From contig OZ025265.1 of NCBI GenBank assembly GCA_964019135.1, positions 24,527,143 through 24,591,142 of the forward strand: a DNA stretch of 64,000 nucleotides. The letters run 5' to 3'. Below, piece by piece: positions 11,315-20,010 of the stretch. This stretch comes from Arenicola marina (Eukaryota > Annelida > Polychaeta > Arenicolidae). The notes under the pieces are model-generated. The model was not told the origin of the DNA and did no database searches. It was given only the letters and a program-made list of their open reading frames with translations. The number at the start of each line of letters is the position of its first letter. Positions within the stretch are counted from its first letter, which is position 1. A program made the translations under genes and the position numbers.

Positions 11315-12544
11315 ATGATGAATGTCTTTCACTGTAATAAGCGCAACATCCGCCCTGTGTTGGTCCTCATGGTGATATGCCTGGCTCTGTACGTTCCCTT
11401 CACGGTCTACCAGTCCTTGACCCTGACAACGGGATCCAGGAGTGCCATCACCAAGGGTCGGGACCGGGTCTCCGTGGAGATCCGCGAGGTCGAGGCCGAC
11501 GAGGACGGGAACGTCCGCCTGGTCCTGAACCTCAACATGAAGGATCTGCTCCAGATACTGGACAAGGACGCGATGCAGACGAAAGAGGCCACGGCCAACA
11601 AGCCGCCGATGAATATCAGTATTACCCGCAACGTGCCGGACCTGTGCGATAAAGTCCCGGACTTAAAATACGTCATCTACGTCCACACGTCGCCTGGCAA
11701 CGCCGAGAAGCGACGGTTGCTACGCGACTCGTGGGCCAGCCCGCGTCTGTTCAAGAAGCAGATCACGCAGCTGGTCTTCTTCATGGGGCAGCCGCCTGAG
11801 GTCAAGCTACGGACAGCCGTGGAGGAGGAGGCAGCCAAGTATGGCGACATCATCCAGGGGGACTTCACCGACAACTACAAAAACCTGACGCTGAAGGGCG
11901 TCATGGCGTTACACTGGGTGGCCACGCACTGCCGCAAGGCCGACTTCGCAATCAAGGCCGACGACGACGCCTTCGTGAATATCTTCCGCTTGCTGAACCT
12001 GTTGAAGGAGCAGGATCCCAGCAAGAACCTGCTGGCCTGCCCCATGTGGCACGACAACTCAATGCCCATACTGCGCGACCCCGCCAAGTGCGCCAAATGG
12101 TGCGTCAAATACAATGAATTCGTCGGCCGTAAGTTCTTCCCGCAGTACTGCGCCGGCCTGAGCTTCACCCTATCCCGGAGCATGATTCCGGAGATGTACC
12201 AAGCGGCGCACTCGACGCCGTTCTTCTGGATCGACGACGTGTACATAACGGGATTACTGCCCCCGAAGGTCAAGGACGTGGAGTACTTGAGCCTCATCAG
12301 GAACTTCACCGTGAAGCAGCCGCTGGCCCTCGCGCAATACAACAACACTAAGAGCGACATGAGCTATATATACGTTCACGGTAAAAAACCCGATATTAGC
12401 AAGGAAATGTGGCAGTGGACTCTCGCAAGGATGCATCCTGAAGACCTGAATACTCTCAGCGAGGAGTTTGTGGAGAAAGCTCATGGATACCAAGAGCAAT
12501 TGGGACTTAGCAGTAAAGATGACGCCGCTAGACGTCTATTATAG
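11315..12544 (+). CDS. GT31 beta-1,3-galactosyl/N-acetylglucosaminyltransferase-like type II membrane protein
   Basis: Predicted Golgi glycosyltransferase adding a beta-1,3-linked sugar from a UDP-sugar to a glycan; donor and acceptor cannot be told from sequence. It has 409 residues, normal for the family. A short cytosolic tail is followed by one signal-anchor segment (about 13-32, RPVLVLMVICLALYVPFTVY), a stem (about 33-115), then the GT31 domain: VIYVHTSPGNAEKRRLLRDSW (120-140), the metal-binding DDD motif in KADDDAFVN (214-222), and the downstream acidic motif IDDVYITGL (306-314). Potential N-glycosylation sites are N100, N190, N330 and N343. The start was chosen because the signal anchor follows it directly; a second Met is adjacent. 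The reading frame is intact and unspliced, and GC-rich relative to its surroundings. The last eight residues (402-409) and the stop are encoded by the first unit of a 33-bp minisatellite. The first shorter in-frame alternatives would remove the anchor. Confidence 0.93.
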   Translation: MMNVFHCNKRNIRPVLVLMVICLALYVPFTVYQSLTLTTGSRSAITKGRDRVSVEIREVEADEDGNVRLVLNLNMKDLLQILDKDAMQTKEATANKPPMNISITRNVPDLCDKVPDLKYVIYVHTSPGNAEKRRLLRDSWASPRLFKKQITQLVFFMGQPPEVKLRTAVEEEAAKYGDIIQGDFTDNYKNLTLKGVMALHWVATHCRKADFAIKADDDAFVNIFRLLNLLKEQDPSKNLLACPMWHDNSMPILRDPAKCAKWCVKYNEFVGRKFFPQYCAGLSFTLSRSMIPEMYQAAHSTPFFWIDDVYITGLLPPKVKDVEYLSLIRNFTVKQPLALAQYNNTKSDMSYIYVHGKKPDISKEMWQWTLARMHPEDLNTLSEEFVEKAHGYQEQLGLSSKDDAARRLL

Positions 12545-12946
12545 CATTAAGATAACGCCGCTAGACGCCTATTAGAGCGTTAAGATAACGCCGCTGGACG
12601 TCTATTGTAGCGTTAAGATAACGCCGCTAGACGTCTATTATAGCGTTAAGATAACGCCGCTAGACATCTACTGTAGCGTTAAGATTAAGCCACTAGACGT
12701 CTATTAGAGCGTTAAGATAACACCGCTAGACGTCTATTATAGCGTTAAGATAACGCCACAAGACGTCTATTAGAGCGTTAAGATAACGCCGCTAGACGTC
12801 TATTATAGCGTTAAGATAACGCCGCTAGACGTCTATTATAGCGTTAAGACAACGCCCCCAGTCGTCTACTGTAGCGTTAACATAACGCCGCTAGACGTCT
12901 ATTATAGCGTTCAGATAACGCCGCTAGACGACTATTAGAGCGTTAA
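12518..12946. repeat. 33-bp minisatellite, 13 copies, overlapping the GT31 stop codon
   Basis: Thirteen units of exactly 33 bp with core gccgctagacgtctattata and a tagcgttaa end. Unit 1 (12518-12550) supplies codons 402-409 and the TAG of the glycosyltransferase. Because 33 is eleven codons, the same frame recurs; each unit ends in TAA and most also carry the TAG, so translation cannot enter the array. Later units vary at tta-gag versus tta-tag. Confidence 0.95.
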
Positions 12947-14357
12947 TTAAGTCATTTGTTTCAACTACGCATAGAGTACTTGCGAGAGAGAGGGAGAGAG
13001 AAAGCTGTGAGGAAAGTATTTTAATAAGTAATTTTCTTGGTATTGCCGCATGCGTTAGTTATGACCATTTCCATTAACAATGTTTCAATTGTGAAAAACA
13101 GTATGTTGTTATGGCGGATTTTTATATTCTGACGGACTTCTAAGTAACAACGTTTATATACTGCTATTTTAAGGACATTCGATTCCTGTTTAATTAACAT
13201 GTTCATATGTGATATTGCTTCAATCTATCAATGATGAAAATAATTTAATATTGATTATATTTGATCTCAACTCAGATTAAGCAACATCAACTCGGCATGC
13301 TTTCTGGTTATCGCTCCACCGGTATATTACCCCCCGCCCCCACCCCCCCGCGCCCCTATCTCCCCTGCCACCTCGTGCGCTCTCTGCATTATCATTCCCT
13401 CGTTCTTATTGAACCAAAACTTTGTTCGCCTCTTCGTACATCCTGCTATTATCGCCAGCCTATAGTAGTCTAGTATATGGTCTGGTATCCCACCAATGCT
13501 GGACACGTGGCAACCAAATGGCCAAGATTTATCGATTATTGAACATGGAGTCGACCGTAAAGTTCAAACGAATGTTAATAGATTCTTGGAACGGCCCATA
13601 TGCGCAGCAGCCTTGCACCTTCAGACGCGACCAGATAACATTATGTTGTCATTTTACATCTTGTAAATCGATGCGAAATACTTTCTTTTTGATTTATTGC
13701 GAGAAAACGAACCGTTGCTCATTATTTGTCAAGCTGTGTTTTTAACCCACGTTGGAGCTAAACGCCACTTGACATGGAGAAATGGCAATCCTGTATTTGA
13801 CGTGTCGCTACTGAGTGGGCGAGGGGCAGCTTCGATGTCAGAAGCCTCCCTATTTGCATATTGCCGCGACTGTCTGTGATTATGATATCATGAGAGCAAA
13901 GTCGGCCTAGCAATGGTCGCGATGCTGTGGTCTATGTCTTAGTTCTGCGGGACCGTTACTGTGGTCTGTTTGGTTGCGCTTTCGAGGTGTGCCTCAATAT
14001 TTGCTCAGCCTCATCTAAAAAATATACGGGTTTAAGATTCGAGGTTGAATCCCACCCGTGCAAGTCCGTCCGGCAAAATAGTTGTACAGAGATTAGTTGT
14101 GCGAGTGAGTGGCTGGTGCATTTTGGGCTAGATCACGGTGAACGCTCAATACACGGCTTCGAATCCCTGCGGTGCGCCACAGAAGATATTATAGAAGATA
14201 TCACAGAAGTATGTGTCTGTATGGCTGATCCATCGAGGAGTCGCTTCAGCCGTGCTTTATGTATGTTGCGTGGAACGGTCCTCGCTAGTGGAATTCTTGA
14301 GATGCAAGAAACTACATAATCCGGTGTCTCGTGCGCAACTTTTAACGTGACGCTGAG
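12947..14357. other. No gene seen; degenerate SINE-like pieces
   Basis: Starts as the 3' flank of the GT31 gene; no clear AATAAA seen near the stop. C-rich run at 13330-13360. Degenerate box-B-like motifs (ggttgaatccca near 14043, ttcgaatccctgc near 14159) suggest decayed tRNA-derived elements. The 107- and 130-codon frames here have no family features. Confidence 0.45.
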
Positions 14358-14600
14358 GTGACCCCGTGGCCTAGTCGGTAGAGCATTCGACTCTTGTCGA
14401 GCGTTCGCGGCTAGGTCCGCACAATGCGTGGTTTGAATCCCAACTGTGCAAGTTTCTTTATTTGTGCATGATAAATATCCCGTTCTTCGTGAAGAGTAGG
14501 TGGTTACTCCCGGAGGCATGGCTCCTCGCGACCTTGACCCTTCCCATTGTCACGGTGTGACCTACAGAGGTTAAAGCCATCTACTTAAGTCAGTCAACCA
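14358..14600 (+). mobile_element. tRNA-derived SINE, diverged subfamily
   Basis: Box A-like ggcctagtcggta (14367-14379), box B-like ggtttgaatccca (14430-14442), then the shared body (aaatatcccgttcttcgtga, gagtaggtggttactcc, gtgtgacctacagaggttaaa) and a cagtcaaccaac tail. The tRNA head differs from the copies at 4476 and 41948, while the body and tail are homologous: same SINE body with a different head. Confidence 0.75.
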
Positions 14601-15482
14601 ACGTGACGTCACATTGCGCCTTGTGATTTTGGTTTTAAGTGTTTAGCCGCTTGTTTGGCTTTGTATACCATATGGCGGCCATTCTGCTTACTGCGTTCCC
14701 GCTATTATCCCTGTACACAATGCAGACCTAAAATTGTTGATTGTTGTATAGATCTAATCAGCATTTCGATTCAGCCCCCACCTCTTATCACTGCCACGTT
14801 ATACTGGACAGTCACGCGTAACTTAATGTGGTTTCCTGGTCTCACTGTTTCTTAAAAGTAAAATTATGCCCTAATTAAATTTACTTTTCACTTCAAAGCA
14901 TATTGAAAGTGAAGTGCGTTATTGTAACGTCGCCTTAACGCTGGTATGTCTCCAACCGGTACAAATGTAGAGGTGTATGCGCTCTGTCTTCGTGAACGTT
15001 TCAGATTGAAAAAATCTGTGGCAGCTGTTATTGTGCATCAGAGCTGTCAGTATTGGGATCTGAGACCTTTGGTTTGTGTGACCTTCTATTTGATAGTGTG
15101 GGGGAGCGAATGTTACTCATCAATTAGATCTTGTTTGACAATAAATCAAATTTGATGTGTTTTTTTTTACTAGTTATCGGGTTGAAAAAATGAGTTTGTC
15201 AATAGATAGTCAAGGACCGCTTTATGATCGAAATACTTTGCAGGGTCGCTCACACCTAGCTGTGACAGGGCAAAGTGCTGGCTCCTCATCGTTATCAGTA
15301 CTATTTATACAGCAGCAGCCGCCTCGTAGTTTCTTGGGCGTGTCATCTCAAGATTTTGCTAAGAGCACGCGACCCTGTCTCGTAGCAACATTCAGCGCTA
15401 TATTATATGAAAATGTACAAAGTGCAAGGCTATTTATATCTTTGAAGATTTGCGTCGCGTGCGTGCCACCATGGACGTAATA
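14601..15482. other. No gene seen
   Basis: Unique-looking AT-rich sequence. A 107-codon frame (15157-15480) runs into the TIR element at 15483 and shows no domain or signal. Confidence 0.45.
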
Positions 15483-16436
15483 GGGCTATACAGTTCTCGC
15501 GATCGGGCCGCGAGACTTCAATTTTGGGGACAAACAAACACACGTGCTCCATGTTGAACTATAGGCAGCTATAAGTCAATTTCTTTCCAGGTTTATTCTA
15601 AAGACTATGAGTACCATTTCACTAAACATGGCTATGGGAGATAGACGTTAAAATATTTGGAGGAGATGGAGCGCAGAACTTTTGGAATATACAAGGAAAA
15701 ATCCGTCTTCACAACACTCGAAAGCTAAAAATAGCGTTCTAAATTTAGCCCTGTACCCGGGCACGCGAGTTCTACAGACTGCGAGTGAGGTCACAGTTTC
15801 ACGTGCCTCCGCGGTGACAAAAATGGCGACAGCAAGTGATCGACTTAACCATTCCGCTGTCAAAATGTGCAGTGCATGGAGTGACAACACACGGATGCGT
15901 CATTAAACTACATGGTAAAGGTAAATTAAGACCAGTAGGATGTTTTCGTATCACTTTTGGATCACGAAAAGACAAAGTTCTTCATTCTTTGTAAGTTTTC
16001 TGTTTGAAGCGTTGCGCCAACGTTGTCACTTGAGGAGAATCCATGTGACGTCATACTGTCTCGTTTTCATAGGAAATGCACAAAAACGTTAGTTCCTCAG
16101 CCGTGTTGCCCCGTCGTAACAAATATTATTCATTGTGATGGCGCAAATGAATGAAAAATATGTCGTCTATCCGTTTTGGGCAGCTATATTTCTTAAATAT
16201 TCTTAATTATATTGCCAGGCCTTCCGCAATGGACCCACCCCTCGGCGCTTGGCTCTTGCGCAGGTAGTCTGGTTCCCAGTCTCACTCTTTGCGTAACATA
16301 CACGTCACGCCTACGTTACAGATAGTCAGGATACCAGTGTGCGCAGAGATTCTAAACTCGTTCCGAACACGTGCTTCGCTTGTTTGTCCCCAAAATGAGT
16401 AAACCGGAAGTCTAGACGAACGAGACTTTATAGCCC
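15483..16436. mobile_element. Non-autonomous TIR DNA transposon (GGGCTATA ends, TA target duplication)
   Basis: The left end gggctatacagttctcgcg and the right end, the inverse of gggctata, form imperfect terminal inverted repeats of about 60 bp; both arms carry ttttggggacaaacaa or its complement. TA lies on both sides (15481-15482 and 16437-16438), fitting a TA duplication as in Tc1/mariner-like and related superfamilies. No transposase frame is present. The left 350 bp recurs at 58692-59040 with high identity. Confidence 0.8.
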
Positions 16437-16553
16437 TATATCGAAATCTGTCTCTTGACTCCCCCCGCCCTCTCCGGTCGGTCCAGCCAAACAGTATAAG
16501 TATAAGTGAGAAAATGTCAGTGTTTTGACATAATTTTACTATTTTAAGCCGAA

Positions 16554-16559
16554 TTTATT
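16554..16559 (-). terminator. Possible polyadenylation signal for the Mab-21/cGAS-like gene
   Basis: AATAAA on the minus strand about 255 bp past the stop codon. The hexamer alone is weak evidence, but position and strand fit. Confidence 0.35.
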
Positions 16560-16812
16560 GATCATTTCATTTGAATAGGCGCAACAGCATAAAACAACCA
16601 CACCAGAACAGCTAAAACAAATTATTTATGCATGGCATTTCATTGGCACCTTGAAGCATCCTAGTAGGTTCTAAACTTGAATTGAAGATCTAATTGTGAA
16701 GACAGATTAATAACCGTTGAAGGGACTTTCTCTAAAACAGCTCCGTAACCAAATGTACATACATACCTAAACATTTTATCAAAATACATTAAAAGAAGAC
16801 CTGCCAAGGACC

Positions 16813-19371
16813 TTATTGGCATGAAGCATGCTGTAGTTTTCCCCTGTACCACTCCACTACCTGGACCGCAATATCAGCATGCAGCGGGGTCAGGGACCGG
16901 GGCGCGTCCCACCCCCCGTACAGTCGGGGGGAGGTCGGGGTGATTCTCCCGACAGCGTCCCCCAGGAGTGGATGACGAACGTCCTCCCCGCCCTCCCCCA
17001 TATCTCGCGCCAGGGTCTCCAGGCAACGGATCAGGCGCCCCTCCTGGTGCCCTGGTATGTTAGGGGTGCGGTGTAGGAGTTCCCCTAGGAGCTGGTACTT
17101 GAGGTAGGCGGAGCGGATGTCGGCCCAGGGTTTGCCCGGTAGACCCAGGCCCTCAGCCAGGGCGGGGTGGAGGTAGGCAGGATGTACATCCTGGGCTTGG
17201 AGCACGAGGTCAGCGCATAGGGTGCAACTCGTGCCTCCAACGGCCGCCTGGTGGCGTAGTCCTTGGTCATGACGCGACAATGTTTCTTCATGACGCAGCT
17301 CGCTTGCACTATGACGTGACACTCTGGCTTCATGACGCACCTCGCTTTTACCCTGGTGTGACGCTCTTTCTGCATGACGCACCTCGCTTGTGCGTTCAAG
17401 CGACAATCTTCCTTCATGACGCACCTCGCTTGTACCTTCAAGCGACAATCTTTCTTCATGACGCACCTCGCTTGCACTATGACGTGACACTCTGGTTTCA
17501 TGACGCACCTCGCTTGCACTATGACGTAACGCTCTTGCTTCATGAGGCACTTCGCTTGCATCCTGGCGTAACGCTCTTGCTTCATGACGCACCTCGCTTT
17601 CACCCTCGCGTAACGCTCTTGCTTCATGACGCACCTCGCTTTCACCCTCGCGTAACGCTCTTGCTTCATGAGGCACCTCGCTTTCACCTTGGCGTAAAGC
17701 TCTTGCTTCATGAGGCACCTCGCTTTCACCCTTGCGTAACGCTCTTGCTTCATGAGGCACCTCGCTTTCACCCTGGCGTAACGCTCTTGCTTCATGAGGC
17801 ACCTCGCTTTCACCCTCGCGTAACGCTCTTGCTTCATGAGGCACCTCGCCCTCACCCTGGCGTAACGCTCTTGCTTCATGAGGCACCTCGCTTTCATCCT
17901 GGCGTGACACTCTTTCTTCATGAGACAAATCTCCTTCGTCTACTTTTTCAAGACCAAGGTTTGCGGCCTCGTGCGTGTCTTCCGTTTCACCATAAAGCTT
18001 TCCTTGGTGATCATGTCCCCCTGCGCTCTCGCAGTGGGCTCTGAACACTGCTACTATGACCAGAGCCAGCTTATTTTGGTAGATTTCTTGCCGATCAGTA
18101 TCGCCCTCTGGCGGCTGCTGTAGACGTCCAGTGGACAGAGATCTGGCCACGCAGTCGCGCAACTCCGCGAGTTCCACTTCCGGTACGGCCCACTGCAGTA
18201 GTTCCGACGTCTCCCGCGAGGGGGCAAGGCTGTCCAGGGCGCGGACCGCGTGGGTCACTTCCCCGTCCAGGGGTCCCCAGTGGAGGAAATGTCTGACGAG
18301 CAGCTTCACCCCTCTGAGCGTCGTCACCAGCTGTGAGCAGCGTCCCATGGAACCCAAAGCCTCAGCCTCCACCGCGGAGGTGGTGGACAGCCACTCCAGG
18401 ACCCCCGGGACCAGGTGGAACGGGTGCGGCGGCCGCCGGGGGCGCGGCGCTACCCCCATCGTCGTCACCATGGTTACCAGCCGGGTGAAAACATCCCCAC
18501 GTGGGTGCGGGGATGCCGAGGGGATGACGTCATAGGGAACGGGAATCCCCAAGGTGACGTCGACGCTGATGTCGTACAGGCGCCGCCAGACGAGGAAGAG
18601 GGTGACGGCCGGGGGGGAGCGGGTCACCCTGGTGAAGCGAGGCGCCAGTAGCCCGCCGTGGGTCAAACCACCCGGCAACCGGCCCGCTCTCTCCCCCTCC
18701 CCCTCCCCCTCCCCCTCCCCCTCCCCCTCCCATAGCTCCATCAACAAAGCCGACCTGCGCTCCCGGAAGTAATCATAGAAACCTTCCGGATCGAGAACTA
18801 CGCTTCCGTCCGGCTGCTCCACCAGGAAGTCCTTCCCCCGCCAGGCCTCCAGCAAGCCTCCGGACACCCACACGCCCCACCCGGACTGCTTCCGCCTCCA
18901 CCAGTCCACCCACCCTCCCGGCCTAATCGCCACCCTCACCCCCTGATCAGGCTGGAATCCTATCAGGAAATCAAACTCGTCCGGGTTTCGGCTGACTCGG
19001 GTGCCCGCATAATAACTGCCCACCCTGTGGATCACAACACTCCTGAACACGGGATCCTCCCGAGCTATCCCATCTATCAATATCTGGATCAGGCTCTCCA
19101 CCGCCGCCGCCGTGGCTTGAGTCTCCGGATCGCTATACGAGAAGGCATCCTGCTCAAGCGTTCCTACCAGCGCGCTGAGGGACGCCGCGGTTTCCTTGGC
19201 GTGCTCCACCTTGGCTCTGTAGTGTGTCACCAACGCCTGCTCACTCTCCGCAGCTGGTAACGGTAGCCCCCAGTAGGTGGCGTCGCTCGCTTTGCCGCTA
19301 TCCGAGTCAATAGCGGAATCATCCGCCCCGAAACATGTCCGAGGATTCCATGCAATATCTCTGTCCTCCAT
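16813..19371 (-). CDS. Mab-21/cGAS-like nucleotidyltransferase (cGLR candidate) with internal 14-residue repeats
   Basis: 852 residues, single exon. The nucleotidyltransferase core shows GSYYAGTRVSRNPDEFDF (118-135), with the GS motif and acidic pair E132/D134, and the third acidic residue D271 in ISVDVTLGI (268-276). Residues 317-323 (PFHLVPG) and the following WLS helix match the cGAS/Mab-21 C-lobe layout (PFYLVP in human cGAS). The cGAS zinc ribbon (H-CC-C) is absent. With all three metal ligands it is predicted able to make a (cyclic) dinucleotide or oligonucleotide after ligand sensing; structural Mab-21 proteins usually lack part of this triad. Ligand and product are unknown. Residues 216-227 are a (GE)n run from a hexanucleotide repeat; 480-702 are 16 copies of a 14-residue, highly charged unit. 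The tail 720-852 resumes ordinary helical sequence. An in-frame stop four codons upstream of the ATG, plus a good Kozak context (GTCATGG), fixes the start, unless an upstream exon exists. Confidence 0.85.
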   Translation of the reverse strand: MEDRDIAWNPRTCFGADDSAIDSDSGKASDATYWGLPLPAAESEQALVTHYRAKVEHAKETAASLSALVGTLEQDAFSYSDPETQATAAAVESLIQILIDGIAREDPVFRSVVIHRVGSYYAGTRVSRNPDEFDFLIGFQPDQGVRVAIRPGGWVDWWRRKQSGWGVWVSGGLLEAWRGKDFLVEQPDGSVVLDPEGFYDYFRERRSALLMELWEGEGEGEGEGEGERAGRLPGGLTHGGLLAPRFTRVTRSPPAVTLFLVWRRLYDISVDVTLGIPVPYDVIPSASPHPRGDVFTRLVTMVTTMGVAPRPRRPPHPFHLVPGVLEWLSTTSAVEAEALGSMGRCSQLVTTLRGVKLLVRHFLHWGPLDGEVTHAVRALDSLAPSRETSELLQWAVPEVELAELRDCVARSLSTGRLQQPPEGDTDRQEIYQNKLALVIVAVFRAHCESAGGHDHQGKLYGETEDTHEAANLGLEKVDEGDLSHEERVSRQDESEVPHEARALRQGEGEVPHEARALREGESEVPHEARALRQGESEVPHEARALRKGESEVPHEARALRQGESEVPHEARALREGESEVRHEARALREGESEVRHEARALRQDASEVPHEARALRHSASEVRHETRVSRHSASEVRHEERLSLEGTSEVRHEGRLSLERTSEVRHAERASHQGKSEVRHEARVSRHSASELRHEETLSRHDQGLRHQAAVGGTSCTLCADLVLQAQDVHPAYLHPALAEGLGLPGKPWADIRSAYLKYQLLGELLHRTPNIPGHQEGRLIRCLETLARDMGEGGEDVRHPLLGDAVGRITPTSPRLYGGWDAPRSLTPLHADIAVQVVEWYRGKLQHASCQ
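17266..17934 (-). repeat. 42-bp coding minisatellite, 16 units, inside the cGAS-like gene
   Basis: Encodes units like SEVPHEARALRQGE (residues 480-702 of the protein). Units near the middle of the array are almost identical at DNA level while outer ones are diverged (VSRHSA, LSLEGT), the usual pattern of recent expansion from within. No unit contains a frame change. Forty-two is a multiple of three, so the minus +1 frame (17085-17921) and the plus strand (17280-18044) are also open; these are shadows. Fourteen residues equal two heptads with V and L seven apart, so units lacking proline could form a helix. Confidence 0.95.
18691..18731 (-). repeat. CTCCCC hexanucleotide run coding (Gly-Glu)n
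   Basis: About seven perfect ctcccc units inside the cGAS-like gene, giving the (GE)n run at residues about 215-227, between the second and third catalytic acidic residues. Likely length-polymorphic without frame change. Confidence 0.9.
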
Positions 19372-19451
19372 GACTCCAAGTTAGTCAGCCATGACTCCAA
19401 GTCAGTCAGCCATGACACCAAGTCAATCAACCATGACACCAAGTCAATCAC
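19368..19451. repeat. 21-bp repeat, 4 copies, spanning the start codon of the cGAS-like gene
   Basis: Core ccatgactccaagtcagtca in four units. On the minus strand every unit carries an ATG preceded, four codons earlier in the same frame, by a stop. Only the innermost ATG opens onto the long reading frame; the outer three are followed within the next unit by a stop, so they would be short upstream ORFs if transcribed. Confidence 0.85.
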
Positions 19452-19709
19452 CCACGTTTTTTGCACAGAAATTTACAAATTTACGTATTTACCGGTCTTG
19501 GTTCGAATATGGCTCATTCCATACAGTAGCCCTTATGTGTACAACAATGGCCCTAAACACCAATTCATCTAATTTCGGGTTCGACTTTGCATTTCACTGA
19601 TTTCTCTGATGCAGTCGACCTGCCACCTTACAATGCTTACTGAGACTAAGGGTTTAATAGACACCTGGATCGGGACCAGGATGTGGAGTTAGCTTCCTCT
19701 AATGACAGG
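19452..19709. other. Upstream flank of the cGAS-like gene
   Basis: Expected promoter/5' leader region on the minus strand. No TATA box or other element is convincing. Confidence 0.3.
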
Positions 19710-20010
19710 AGGGGGATGGGGGGTGGGGGGGTACTCTCCTCAATTGGCATCCATGAATTCTTGGAGGTTCGCGATCAGCTGTTGGTATTTTTTGGGTCGT
19801 GCCCCGTACGGTTTCAGGTCAACGCGAAGACCCTTTGCCTATTTACCGCGATCCGTTAGAACAGTCTGCGATCGAATTCCTCGATATTTGCGATATCACC
19901 ATTAAGGCGTGTTTTTCGCGCCCAGCGTTAAAAACTCCTGATCTTGGAGATTCGATATTGCTCTCCCTAATTCTTGGGGACTCGCGATTCAGAAGGGGTA
20001 CCCCCCCCCC
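19710..20010 (+). mobile_element. G-run/C-run ended dispersed element (family P), copy 1
   Basis: Starts in a G run (ending gggggggtac, around 19724-19734) and ends in gtacccccccccc. The interior has ttcttggaggttcgcgatca, caacgcgaagaccctttgcc, tttaccgcgatccgtta and cttggagattcgatattgct. Homologous copies lie at 24983 (plus), 40602 (minus) and 50783 (minus). The ends are inverted relative to each other, so it behaves like a MITE whose termini are homopolymers. No coding capacity. Confidence 0.75.

Noticed and set aside
17085-18044. 278-codon minus and 254-codon plus frames over the cGAS-like repeat
   Set aside because: Shadows of the 42-bp coding repeat; the NTase-containing frame explains the region.
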